Shown piece by piece: positions 1 to 8,700 of a stretch of 20,242 nt of DNA. Source of the DNA: a virus; IMG/VR virus record IMGVR_UViG_3300023276_000410, positions 1 to 20,242 of that record; one strand, written 5' to 3'. Numbering within the stretch: position 1 is the first letter of the stretch; the number at the start of each line of letters is the position of its first letter. The notes beneath the pieces were generated by a model that had not been told where the DNA came from, ran no database searches, and was given only the letters and a program-made list of their open reading frames with translations. The translations under genes were made by a program, and so were the position numbers.

Positions 1-3
1 TAG

Positions 4-129
4 GCTCTATGTCGAAGAGCTAGCTATATCGACATTGAGCCTAATCGTTCAGTAAGAACTGGATTTCTCCGAGAAGATTATGATAATTTCAGGCCCGGCG
101 AGTCTGTCTCTAATTATCAAAAACGCATT
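4..129 (+). other. Upstream in-frame extension of the portal, start unresolved
   Basis: The portal frame is open from base 4 to base 129 and encodes residues that look like a genuine portal N-terminus (SYIDIEPNRSVRTGF, then REDYDNFRPGE). It begins immediately after an in-frame TAG at 1-3 and contains no ATG, GTG or TTG. The only nearby ATG (9-11) is in another frame and reads MSKS before hitting TAG at 21-23; skipping one base there would join MSKS to SYIDIEPN. A sequence error, a +1 frameshift, a rare start codon (ATT at 34) or an upstream exon are all possible. The window edge prevents a decision. Confidence 0.55.
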
Positions 130-2001
130 ATGAAGATGTGTATGCAGGCTTATGATAAAGTCGGTATTGTGAGAAATGTTATTGATTTAATGAGTGACTT
201 CGCTGCACAGGGCCTGACTATTGTTCATCCAAACAAAAATGTTGAGAAGTTTTATCGTAAGTGGTTTTTGCAGGTCAATGGTACTGATAGATCTGAAAGA
301 TTTTTAAATTATCTCTATCGTTGTGGTAATGTTGTAGTAAAGAGAAGAAATGCTAAACTCAATCCTCAGAAAGAAAAAGAGTTACGAAGAACTGCTGGAA
401 ACGACATAGTAATTAAAAACATTAAGGTTGACAAGAGGGTGGTGCCTTGGACGTATGATTTCTTAAATCCTTTAGCGGTTGATATTCAAGATTATGGTGG
501 TCAGTTTGTTGGTAAGCCTGAATTTGTTTTGAATATGTCTAAAATGACCTATGAGTCATTAGTTAAAAACTCAACCAAAAACCAAACAATCTTTAAGACA
601 CTGCCCAATGACTTACAGAAAAGGCTTCATGATGGAGACCGTAAGATTCCATTAAGCCCTGATGATGTAGGGTTTTACTATTACAAAAAAGATGATTGGT
701 TGTTATGGGCTAATCCAATGATTTATGCGATCTTGGATGATATTATTATGCTTGAAAAGATGAAGCTTGCAGATTTAGCTGCATTAGATGGTGCTATTTC
801 TAATGTTCGATTATGGACTGTGGGCGATTTAGAACATAAGATTATTCCCACTAAAGCGGCTATTAATAAGCTAAGAGATATTTTAGCAAGTAATGTTGGT
901 GGTGGTACTATGGACTTAGTCTGGGGTCCAGAGTTAAATTTTACAGAAAGCAACTCCCAAGTATATAAGTTCTTGGGATCTGAAAAGTATCAGCCTGTAT
1001 TAACTAGTATCTATGCTGGGTTAGGTATTCCACCCACTTTAACTGGTGCTAGTAGTAGTGGTGGCTATACAAATAACTATGTTTCTTTAAAGACATTGAT
1101 TGAGAGGCTTGAATATGGTCGTGATGTATTGAAACAGTTCTGGAGACATGAGATTGAATTAGTTAGAAAGGCTATGGGTTTTAGATATCCTGCTGAAATA
1201 CATTTCGATTCTATTGTACTTTCTGATGAAGCCGCTGAAAAGAATTTGCTTATTCAATTGGCGGATCGTGATATTATCTCTCATGAAACTCTATTGGAAA
1301 GATTTAAAGAAATGCCTAGTATGGAAAAGGTTAGAGTGAGAAGAGAAGAAAAAGACAGAAGAGATGATGTGTTACCAGACAAAGCTAGTCCTTACCATAA
1401 TCCACAGCACAGAGAAGATATTGCTAAAATCGCTTTAACTAAAGATATGTTAGCTGATGAATATCTTGATGATATGGGTTTACCGGTTTCTAATGACGAA
1501 ACTCCAGAATCACAGCCAATAGAAAATGTGCCAAAACAACAGGATGATAATAATGGACCAATTAATCCAGTTGGTCGCCCAAACTTTTCTAGGGATTCTG
1601 TAAAGAGAAAGCAGAAAAGAGTATTACCTAAATCGGGCACTCCAACAGCCGCTGTATTATGGGCTGTGTCCGTCCAAGATAAGATATCTGAAATATTGTC
1701 CCCTATTGCATTAGACCACTTTAATAAAAAGAATATGCGGAGCTTAAGTAAGGCGGAAATGTCTCAAGTAGACTACTTAAAACTATGTATATTGACAGGT
1801 ATGAAGCCATATATAGATATTACATCTGATATGGTTAAAGAGTTACTTGATTCTGGCTCCCAGCCCTCTCAGGCATTTACAAATATGGTTCAGGATGAGA
1901 TTGAATCTTTTAAAACATCTAATAATAGAGTTCCTAATTCTTCTGAACTAAAATATATTAACGCAACTGTATTTGTGTGTTTGGCTGATTTAAACCCATA
2001 A
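130..2001 (+). CDS. Portal protein (5' end uncertain)
   Basis: The portal forms the dodecameric ring at one capsid vertex through which DNA is packaged and the tail attached. I recognise it from its overall pattern: an N-terminal stretch reading MCMQAYDKVGIVRNVIDLMSDF, the GIPPTLTG segment near residue 299 followed by a Ser/Gly-rich loop and a long helical region (LIERLEYGRDVLKQFWRHE), and a charged, poorly ordered C-terminal tail. The length of 623 residues from ATG 130 is on the large side but normal for portals. It sits directly before the protease/scaffold gene, the usual order. ATG 130 has no Shine-Dalgarno sequence, and the same frame is open upstream with portal-like residues, so the true start is probably earlier. 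It ends at TAA 1999-2001. Family assignment is confident; the start is not. Confidence 0.85.
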   Translation: MKMCMQAYDKVGIVRNVIDLMSDFAAQGLTIVHPNKNVEKFYRKWFLQVNGTDRSERFLNYLYRCGNVVVKRRNAKLNPQKEKELRRTAGNDIVIKNIKVDKRVVPWTYDFLNPLAVDIQDYGGQFVGKPEFVLNMSKMTYESLVKNSTKNQTIFKTLPNDLQKRLHDGDRKIPLSPDDVGFYYYKKDDWLLWANPMIYAILDDIIMLEKMKLADLAALDGAISNVRLWTVGDLEHKIIPTKAAINKLRDILASNVGGGTMDLVWGPELNFTESNSQVYKFLGSEKYQPVLTSIYAGLGIPPTLTGASSSGGYTNNYVSLKTLIERLEYGRDVLKQFWRHEIELVRKAMGFRYPAEIHFDSIVLSDEAAEKNLLIQLADRDIISHETLLERFKEMPSMEKVRVRREEKDRRDDVLPDKASPYHNPQHREDIAKIALTKDMLADEYLDDMGLPVSNDETPESQPIENVPKQQDDNNGPINPVGRPNFSRDSVKRKQKRVLPKSGTPTAAVLWAVSVQDKISEILSPIALDHFNKKNMRSLSKAEMSQVDYLKLCILTGMKPYIDITSDMVKELLDSGSQPSQAFTNMVQDEIESFKTSNNRVPNSSELKYINATVFVCLADLNP

Positions 2002-2018
2002 ATTCCCATATATAATAG

Positions 2019-2029
2019 TTTTTGTGTAT
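2019..2029 (+). promoter_or_regulatory. Candidate phage promoter motif (copy A)
   Basis: TTTTTGTGTAT lies in the 48-base gap between portal and protease, 20 bases before the start codon. The same 11-mer occurs at 5173 and 14190, with close variants at 10921 and 17765, all in intergenic gaps. No -35/-10 pair with normal sigma-70 spacing is seen here. The promoter role is inferred only from recurrence and position. Confidence 0.4.
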
Positions 2030-2049
2030 TACGAATTGGAGGTTTTAAT

Positions 2050-3555
2050 ATGAACATATATCAATCTGAAATAGACGATGGTTTACGTGATCTTGTATTA
2101 TCTAATAATACACTCGCGTGGAACATTGTAGCTGAATCTTTTACACCAGAAATCAATATCAAGTCTTCGGCGTTAGAAAAGATTGTCGCTGAAAACAAAG
2201 ACCAAATTGATTTATACTACTTAAGATCTATATTAGTTAGTGCTGGATGGAATAAGAATGATGATGTATTTCATCCACAGGAATTATGGAACGCAAGGAA
2301 TACCCCAGAGGATAAACCTTTTAACTTTATGCATGACGAGCGAGATATCATAGGTCATATTACTGGTAATACAGTGGTTGACAAAGAGGGGAATGAAATT
2401 GTATCTGATGAAAATTTGTCTGATACATTTAACATTTTAACAACAGCGGTTGTTTATACGGAGTGGAGCGATAGCTCTCAGCGAGATCGAATGAAAAAGA
2501 TTGTAGCTGAGATCGAAGAAGGTAAATGGTTTGTTTCGATGGAATGTTTATTCCCCGATTTTGATTATGCATTAATCGGAGAAGATGATCGTACTGAAGT
2601 TATTACTCGCGATGAGGCTTCTGCTTTTTTAACGAAGCATTTAAGGGCTTATGGCGGTGACGGTAAGTACGATAACTATAGAGTTGGCAGATTATTAAGA
2701 AACTTATCGTTCTCTGGTAAAGGCTTGGTTTCCAAACCTGCTAATCCTAATAGTGTTATACTAGATAGGACCGGATCTTTAGGTGGTGAAGAGATTACTT
2801 ACGCTAAAGAAATAACAATAACTGAATCTAAATCCTATTTTAAGGAGAAAGAAATGTCTGACAGCAATGAAAAGCAGATTAATGATCTGCGAGCTGAATT
2901 AGCAGAAGCAAAAGCTGCTAATGAGGCACTACAAGAAAAGGTTGCTGCTGAGCAGCAGGCTGAATTTGATGCTAAGATTTCTACTTTTGAAGCTACGTTG
3001 GCTGAAAAAGATACACAGATTTCTGCACTTACTGAAGAAAAAACTGCTTTAGCTGAAGCGGTTGCTGTGAAAGAAAGCAATATCGAGTCTTTGACTAAGG
3101 ATATTGATGAAACACAGAAAGAATTGGCTGCTATGAAGAAACAGGAAGCTATGATGAAGCGACAGGCACAGCTTGCAGAAGCTGGTTTCGACGCTGATGA
3201 AGCAATCGCAACTGTTGAGCAGTTTGAAGCTATGGATGATGATACTTTTGATCAGGTGGTCGCCCTTATGAAAAATAAGGGCAAGGAGATGCCTTGGGAT
3301 AAAGACAAAGAAAAAGAAGAAGAAGAAGCTATGAAGCGAAAGGCTATGAAGAAAGACGCTAAAGCAGATGAAACTGTTTTAGAAGAAGAGGTAGAAACTT
3401 CAGAAGCTTCCGAAACTGATCTCGAATCAGTCGAAGAAACCGAAGAAGTGGCTATTGCAGAGGCTGTCGGTGAAGATGATCCAGCCGAATCTCTGCGGGC
3501 ACAAGCCAGTGAATGGCTTGGTTCTGTTTTACAGTCCGTACCTAAAGAAAACTAA
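2050..3555 (+). CDS. Prohead protease-scaffold fusion protein
   Basis: The 501-residue protein has two parts. Residues 1 to about 240 resemble a capsid maturation serine protease of the herpesvirus-assemblin/T4 gp21 type: NDDVFHPQELW at 70-80, a candidate catalytic His95 in FMHDERDIIGHI, a candidate Ser163 in FVSMECLF, and the typical closing segment GKGLVSKPANPNS near 223-235. Residues from about 269 onward are a charged, Ala/Glu/Lys-rich coiled coil ending in an acidic tail, as expected of a scaffolding protein. The protease would cleave scaffold and perhaps capsid protein inside the prohead. The start at 2050 has a good site (TTGGAGG). A second strong start at 2854 gives free scaffold. Catalytic residue assignments are by motif only. 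Confidence 0.75.
   Translation: MNIYQSEIDDGLRDLVLSNNTLAWNIVAESFTPEINIKSSALEKIVAENKDQIDLYYLRSILVSAGWNKNDDVFHPQELWNARNTPEDKPFNFMHDERDIIGHITGNTVVDKEGNEIVSDENLSDTFNILTTAVVYTEWSDSSQRDRMKKIVAEIEEGKWFVSMECLFPDFDYALIGEDDRTEVITRDEASAFLTKHLRAYGGDGKYDNYRVGRLLRNLSFSGKGLVSKPANPNSVILDRTGSLGGEEITYAKEITITESKSYFKEKEMSDSNEKQINDLRAELAEAKAANEALQEKVAAEQQAEFDAKISTFEATLAEKDTQISALTEEKTALAEAVAVKESNIESLTKDIDETQKELAAMKKQEAMMKRQAQLAEAGFDADEAIATVEQFEAMDDDTFDQVVALMKNKGKEMPWDKDKEKEEEEAMKRKAMKKDAKADETVLEEEVETSEASETDLESVEETEEVAIAEAVGEDDPAESLRAQASEWLGSVLQSVPKEN
2854..3555 (+). CDS. Nested scaffolding protein from internal in-frame start
   Basis: An AAGGAG ribosome binding site at 2842-2847 lies six bases before ATG 2854, in the same frame as the protease gene. 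Translation from here gives 233 residues (269-501 of the full protein): MSDSNEKQINDLRAELAEAK, then a long heptad-rich coiled coil to about residue 375, a short Met/Lys-rich part and a very acidic tail ending in WLGSVLQSVPKEN. Because both products share the C-terminus, free scaffold could assemble with a few protease-scaffold fusions, as in the lambda C/Nu3 arrangement. The signal is better than that of many gene starts in this window. Expression of a separate product is inferred and not shown. Confidence 0.7.
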   Translation: MSDSNEKQINDLRAELAEAKAANEALQEKVAAEQQAEFDAKISTFEATLAEKDTQISALTEEKTALAEAVAVKESNIESLTKDIDETQKELAAMKKQEAMMKRQAQLAEAGFDADEAIATVEQFEAMDDDTFDQVVALMKNKGKEMPWDKDKEKEEEEAMKRKAMKKDAKADETVLEEEVETSEASETDLESVEETEEVAIAEAVGEDDPAESLRAQASEWLGSVLQSVPKEN

Positions 3556-3585
3556 GTAAATTTTAAAAATAAAGGAGATTCTATA

Positions 3586-4074
3586 ATGGCTCTTAAAACT
3601 GACAGAAGTACACTCCAAACTGACATTTCGTTCTTTATGAACGAAGCTGCTACTAGAGGCGGTGTCGCGGTTATCAGTACTGGTGGTTCTGGCGCGTCTC
3701 TAGATAATGGTTCTGCTCTTGTGACTTATGCGGCAGGGGCATCAGGTAAAGTTCCCGTTGGTTTACTGTTGAATGATATGGTTAATATCGATTTAACTCG
3801 ACAACATTTGAACCAACATAAAGACGAAGTTCAGAAAGGTGGCAAGGTTACTCTTCTCAACAAAGGTTGGGTTGTTACTAGTAATATCGAAGGCACTGAT
3901 CCGAACGCAGGCGACGTAGCCTATTTGGCACATAGTGGAAACGTCGCATCTTCAAATATCGGTGGAGACGATTCAGGCCATCAGATGGTCGTTGGTCGAT
4001 TCCTGTCAGATATTGATGAAGATGGTTATGCTAAAGTGTATATCGACCTTCCCAATACTAACATCGCTCAGTAA
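3586..4074 (+). CDS. Capsid decoration/stabilisation-like protein
   Basis: This 162-residue protein sits between scaffold and major capsid genes, the place where many phages encode a head decoration protein (lambda gpD position). It is rich in Gly, Ser, Val and Asp, with predicted beta strands (VAVISTGGSG, GKVTLLNKGWVVTSNI, DEDGYAKVYIDLP) and no membrane segment or catalytic motif. GKVPVGLLLNDMVNIDL followed by a Gly-Asp-Val-Ala-Tyr segment suggests a compact beta domain that would bind at capsid three-fold axes. The start has AAAGGAG eight bases upstream. The function is inferred mainly from position and composition; another minor head protein is possible. Confidence 0.5.
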   Translation: MALKTDRSTLQTDISFFMNEAATRGGVAVISTGGSGASLDNGSALVTYAAGASGKVPVGLLLNDMVNIDLTRQHLNQHKDEVQKGGKVTLLNKGWVVTSNIEGTDPNAGDVAYLAHSGNVASSNIGGDDSGHQMVVGRFLSDIDEDGYAKVYIDLPNTNIAQ

Positions 4075-4100
4075 ACAACTCACATAAAGGAGAAGATAAT

Positions 4101-5102
4101 ATGTCTACTAATAGACCTTCAGAAGAATTTATTGAACTGCTGAAACGATCCGGCAGTTCTGATAGAGCGGTTGCACAGGTCGCTCAACGGGAAATTGCTA
4201 AAGCTTTAGAAATTCCCATCAGAAAGGGTGTCTTGTTCGGTGATATTGTGACTTCTATTTATGAAGCCATGCCACTTGAACCCGGTGCTACTCCAGAATT
4301 TCCATTGGATCTTCTGGCTCCCGGCACCGAAACTGATCATGTTGCTTACACGAATCCCGGTAATGGTAGGATTCCTGAGCGACATGTTGAAGGCGATTAC
4401 GTCATGGTTAATACTTACGGTATCTCCAGCTCGATTGATTTCTTGCTGAAGTATGCACGTCAGGCTAACTGGAATGTTGTTGCTCGTGCTATGCAGGTGT
4501 TGGAATCTTCATTCGTTAAGAAGATTAACGATGACGGTTGGCACACGCTGTTGGCTGCTGCTGTAGACCGTAATATCTTGGTTTACGATGCAGATGCTGC
4601 TGCTGGTCAGTTCACTAAGCGATTGATTAGCTTACTGAAGACGGTTATGCGACGTAACGGTGGTGGTAACTCTGCCACTGCTCCGGGTCGTCTGACTGAT
4701 CTGTACTGTTCGCCTGAAGCGATTGAAGATATTCGTAACTGGGGTGTTGATCAGTTAGATGAAGTTTCTCGACGAGAAATTTACACTGCTACTGATGACG
4801 GTCCTGCAATTACGAGAGTGTTTGGTGTTAACCTGCACGATGTCTTTGAATTTGGCGATGGTCAGGAATACCAGACATACTTTACTAGTGACTTAGGTGG
4901 TTCTTTAGCAACCTCTGATGTTGAGCTGGTTATTGGTCTGGATCAGGCTGCAGGCGATAGCTTTGTAATGCCTGTCAAGCAGGAAGTTGAGATCTTTGAA
5001 GACGAAGCTCTTCATCGATTCCAGAGACAAGGCTATTATGGTACAGCCGAAATTGGTTTTGGTGTACTTGATAATCGTAGAGTTCTCACAGGCTCCTTCT
5101 AA
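4101..5102 (+). CDS. Major capsid protein (HK97-fold candidate)
   Basis: The 333-residue product is the likely main shell protein. It follows portal, protease/scaffold and decoration genes and is the last gene before a strong terminator, all typical. It has an alpha-helical N-terminal part (residues 1-45), an extended loop with many Pro/Gly residues (about 50-95), and a central helical region (SSIDFLLKYARQANWNVVARA) resembling the long spine helix of HK97-type capsids. A C-terminal region with beta-rich segments ends in RRVLTGSF. There is no long N-terminal delta domain, which fits with the separate scaffold. Codon choice differs slightly from its neighbours: CTG, CGT and GGT are more frequent, as expected of a very highly expressed gene. 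The start has AAAGGAG upstream. Confidence 0.85.
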   Translation: MSTNRPSEEFIELLKRSGSSDRAVAQVAQREIAKALEIPIRKGVLFGDIVTSIYEAMPLEPGATPEFPLDLLAPGTETDHVAYTNPGNGRIPERHVEGDYVMVNTYGISSSIDFLLKYARQANWNVVARAMQVLESSFVKKINDDGWHTLLAAAVDRNILVYDADAAAGQFTKRLISLLKTVMRRNGGGNSATAPGRLTDLYCSPEAIEDIRNWGVDQLDEVSRREIYTATDDGPAITRVFGVNLHDVFEFGDGQEYQTYFTSDLGGSLATSDVELVIGLDQAAGDSFVMPVKQEVEIFEDEALHRFQRQGYYGTAEIGFGVLDNRRVLTGSF

Positions 5103-5126
5103 GTTCCAAGATCTGAACAGATAATT

Positions 5127-5156
5127 AAGACCACTCTTCGGAGTGGTCTTTTTTTT
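5127..5156 (+). terminator. Rho-independent terminator after major capsid gene
   Basis: A perfect 10-bp stem (AAGACCACTC / GAGTGGTCTT) closes a TTCG tetraloop and runs into eight T residues. It lies 24 bases after the capsid stop codon. UUCG loops are exceptionally stable, so this should be an efficient terminator that caps the capsid transcript. Confidence 0.95.
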
Positions 5157-5172
5157 ATTATACATATGTGTG

Positions 5173-5183
5173 TTTTTGTGTAT
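5173..5183 (+). promoter_or_regulatory. Candidate phage promoter motif (copy B)
   Basis: TTTTTGTGTAT begins 17 bases after the capsid terminator and ends 22 bases before the next start codon. A new transcript must begin hereabouts if the terminator is efficient, which makes this the best-placed copy of the recurring motif. Confidence 0.5.
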
Positions 5184-5205
5184 GTATTTTAGGAGGTCAT
5201 AAATT

Positions 5206-5427
5206 ATGTTTAGCTCACAACCATTCTCTGTTTTACCGTTTTCAGACGATGGAATTGCTGTTCCTGCGAGTCCACTTCCTCCATTGCCAGTAATTTATTT
5301 TAATAATAAGACCGTCACCTTTCCCCTTAAAATCAATACTATGGCCGAGTTTGATTTAAATCTTAATAATATATTAGATCTTAGTTTAAAGAGAAACACT
5401 ATTTTAGAGTTTACAGTTAGGAGATAA
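5206..5427 (+). CDS. Small unknown virion-module protein
   Basis: A 73-residue protein beginning MFSSQPFSVLPFSDDG, with a Pro-rich stretch at 20-28, followed by a Leu/Asn-rich part in which near-repeats (NTMAEFDLNLNNILDLSLKR, then NTILEFTVRR) suggest alternating beta strands. I do not recognise a family. It is the first gene after the terminator and candidate promoter, has an excellent AGGAGG site and is one base away from the next start, so it is probably a genuine gene co-translated with 5429. Its place at the head of the fibre module suggests a small structural or fibre-associated role, but this is only position. Confidence 0.6.
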   Translation: MFSSQPFSVLPFSDDGIAVPASPLPPLPVIYFNNKTVTFPLKINTMAEFDLNLNNILDLSLKRNTILEFTVRR

Positions 5428-5428
5428 A

Positions 5429-5713
5429 ATGGCACAATTTACTATAACCATCGCGGATGAAGATGTTAGCAGGGTCATTACAGCACTTTGTAAGAACTAT
5501 GGTTATCAATCCGATATACCAAATCCAGATTTTGATCCATCTTTAACAGTCAATACAATTCCTGCTACTATACCCAATCCAGAAAGTAGTTCTCAATTTG
5601 CCAATAGAATGACGAGGGATTTTTTAATGGATCATACTGTAGCTTATGAGCTACAACTAGAAAAACAAAATGTCCCACAACCTACACGACCAGATATTAC
5701 TGATCCAGCATAA
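5429..5713 (+). CDS. Small conserved-looking phage protein, function unknown
   Basis: This 94-residue protein begins one base after the preceding stop codon. Its N-terminus (FTITIADEDVSRVITALCKNYGY) predicts a strand followed by a helix, and a second helix lies around residues 52-80 (SSSQFANRMTRDFLMDHTVAYELQLEKQ). The C-terminus is Pro/Asp-rich and probably flexible. The pattern 'DEDVSRVITALCKNYGY ... NPESSSQFANR' is of a kind I associate with small proteins next to phage fibre genes. No catalytic motif or membrane segment is seen. The ribosome binding site (TTAGGAG) lies inside the end of the preceding gene, implying coupling. Confidence 0.6.
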   Translation: MAQFTITIADEDVSRVITALCKNYGYQSDIPNPDFDPSLTVNTIPATIPNPESSSQFANRMTRDFLMDHTVAYELQLEKQNVPQPTRPDITDPA

Positions 5714-5738
5714 TATATGAATATAAGTGGAGGAGATT

Positions 5739-8700
5739 ATGGCACTTAAAGTAGCCGACAGAGTAAGAGAAAACACTAGCACTACAGGCACAGGTGCATT
5801 AACTTTATCGGATGCTCCTGATGGATATAGAACATTCAGCTCGACGCTATCTGAAGGCGATAACACCTATTATACGATAGAAGAACATAATCAATACGAA
5901 GTGGGTATTGGTACTTTTTCTTCATCTGTTTTAGAGAGAAGTTTTGTATTAAAAAGTTCTAATAATAATAATAAAATAGAATTAGGCGGCAGTGGTGCTG
6001 TGTTTATCACTTATCCAGCAGATAAAAGTGTTTACAGGGACCAAGAAAGCCAAGTTGTTGTTGATGCTTCTGGGTTATTATTTAGTAATGCCACCGTCGT
6101 TAAAGATGCAAAACTCACTGAGTTTACTGATATCAATTCGAGTGGAACGCCATCATCTTCACATATTATGACATTTGACTTTGCCGACCAGAATTTATTG
6201 ATTGGTGATGGAATAGGTAATGCGGCATCGAAAAGCATTATTCTTGGAGATAATTCCGGCAATGATACTTCAGCTAATGGTGTCGTAATTATTGGTGTTG
6301 ATGCAGCAACAGAAGGGGTTTCTCTTATTAATTCAGTATTTATTGGGTCCAAGACAGGCCCAACCAGATCTGATGTTTCAAATGCTCCATATTATTCTGT
6401 TGTAATGGGATACAACGCTGCTGATGAAGCCCGACATGAAAGTAGTATTATTGGCTATAAAGCGGGTATTAATTCTTATTCTATTGGTTCAACAGCTTTA
6501 GGTTATTTTGCGGGTTCGGGTGTTGGGGATTACGCAACTTCTATTGGACATCAGGCTGGAAATAATAACACTGATGACTATACAATAAATATTGGTTATC
6601 AGGCTGGATATTCTGCTGGTGGTAATGATTCCATATGGGTGGGTAGAGTTGCTGGATATAATTCTACAGCAGCGGTCAAGTCTATGGGTTTAGGATATGC
6701 TGCTGGTCAATCTAGCTCTGCTGATAATTCCATATATTTGGGTGTATCCGCAGGGGAATCAAATACTACTGATAATATGTTTTTCGTCGCAAATAATACA
6801 CCCACTTCAAATGGGTCTTTAATCAAAGGGGATATTGCTAATAAAAGAGTGGCGATTGGTGTTGCTGATGTAACTTTGAGTGACACTCTTTATGTTGGTA
6901 TAAATTCTGCTAATGATGTTGGTGTTACCGTAAAAGCCGCAACTTTACAAGCTGCAGATTTAACACAATGGCAAAATTCTGCTGGAAGTTCTGTGGCAAG
7001 TATAACTAACTCAGGGGTTATGACTGTATATGGGGTCCATGCAAGTGGGGCAGGATTACAATTAGATAATATAACACCCGCTGTTACCAACAATGCCTTA
7101 TACAATGTTGATGGTGTTTTATATTGGAATGGGTTAGAGTTTACAGGGGTTATAGACGCTTATACGTCAGGTAATGCTACATATGCTTCTGGACAGGCTC
7201 TTTCTTTGACCTATGCTTCTGGATTAACTTCCACAAACCAAACCAATATCACAGCCGTTACTTCTACGGCGAATTACGCTTCTGGAGAAGCTGTATCTCT
7301 TACATACGCATCTGGACTCACTGTCACAAATGCTGCAAATATATCTACTGTGACTCCTACGGCAAATTATGCATCCGGTCAAGCGTTGTCCTTAACTTAT
7401 GCTTCAGGTTTAACGGCTACTAATCAAACAAATATTTCCACAGCAACAGCGGTTGCTAATTATGCGTCAGGACAAGTAAATATAACAACAGACGGCACTG
7501 CTGAAGCTTCTAAAGCCTTAATTTTAGATTCTGCAAAAACCTTTACAGGTGTTAAAGATGGTGTGTTTAATGAGTTTGATTCTTTGGTTAAATCTAGCGG
7601 TCTTATAGTGGGTAATTCTGGAGTTGTGTTGTCAAGTAGCATCCCTTCGGTAACAGCTAATACATTATATAACGATGCTGGCACCTTGTCTTGGAATGGA
7701 TCTGCTATTGGCGGTGGTGCTAGTGCAACAGCTACTTACGCTTCTGGGCAAGTCTTGTCTCTGACATACGCATCGGGTTTAACGGCTACAAATGCCACAA
7801 ATATAACTACTGCGACTTCTACGGCAAATTATGCTTCAGGACAAGCTTTATCGGTAGCTTATGCATCTGGATTGACTCCAAATATAGCCACAAATACATC
7901 TATTGCAAGCTATGCATCTGGGCAGGCATTGTCATTAACATATGCTTCTGGATTAACAGCTACTAATGCAAGTAATATCACTACTGTAACATCCACGGCA
8001 AATTATGCATCTGGTCAATCGTTATCTTTGAGCCATGCTTCAGGTGTAACAACCAGTCTAGTCAATAGTTCAGGGATTGCAACCTATGCTTCGGGTCAAG
8101 CATTATCGCTAACGTATGCTTCAGGCTTGACGGCTACTAATTCTACAAATATTACCAGTGCAACATCTACCGCTAATTATGCATCTGGTCAAGCTATAGA
8201 AAACGAAGGGTTAGTAGCTTACGCTTCAGGTAATACAGCAAATATTGCGTTTGGTTCAAATGCTGAAGGTGATATGCTTTATCACAATGGGGTTAATTTT
8301 GTAAGACTTGCTAAAGGAACTAATAATTATATATTAAAAATGGATGGAAATGTTCCAAATTGGGAAGCTGAAAGTAGTGGAGGGGGTGTTAGTGCCACAG
8401 ATTTTAACTATGTTTCTGGTGCGGCGGCTTACTCCTCGGGTGTAGTGACTGGTGGCATCCCCAACTTTAATGTTATTGGTGTAAATACTGGATCTCCTGA
8501 ATATGGTGTGGATGTGACTGGTGGTGGAGCGAGTGGTGTGATACAAGCTACTGGAATTATATTGGGTGCATCTGGTGTTATCTTTAGCAATGGGACCACA
8601 CAAACCGTCGCAGGAGCACCAGCTACGGTTACTCTTACTGCTGGGGATGGTTTAACGGGTGGTGGCACATTAGCCTCTGATAGAACATTTGCTGTTGGTG

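Noticed and set aside
1-3. TAG reassigned as a sense codon in this phage
   Set aside because: Five genes (ending at 9899, 10918, 11297, 11806, 14184) and also 16441 stop at TAG with a new gene close behind, and no other gene has an internal in-frame TAG.
723-953. Minus-strand open frames throughout (for example 723-953, 1392-1640, 6032-6352, 14625-15005, 16918-17253, 19556-19909)
   Set aside because: They lie opposite well-supported + strand genes, have no ribosome binding sites in gaps, and show compositions expected of antisense translation.
5727-5738. GTG 5727 as start of the fibre gene
   Set aside because: GTGGAGGAG is the ribosome binding site for ATG 5739; using GTG would place the start inside it.
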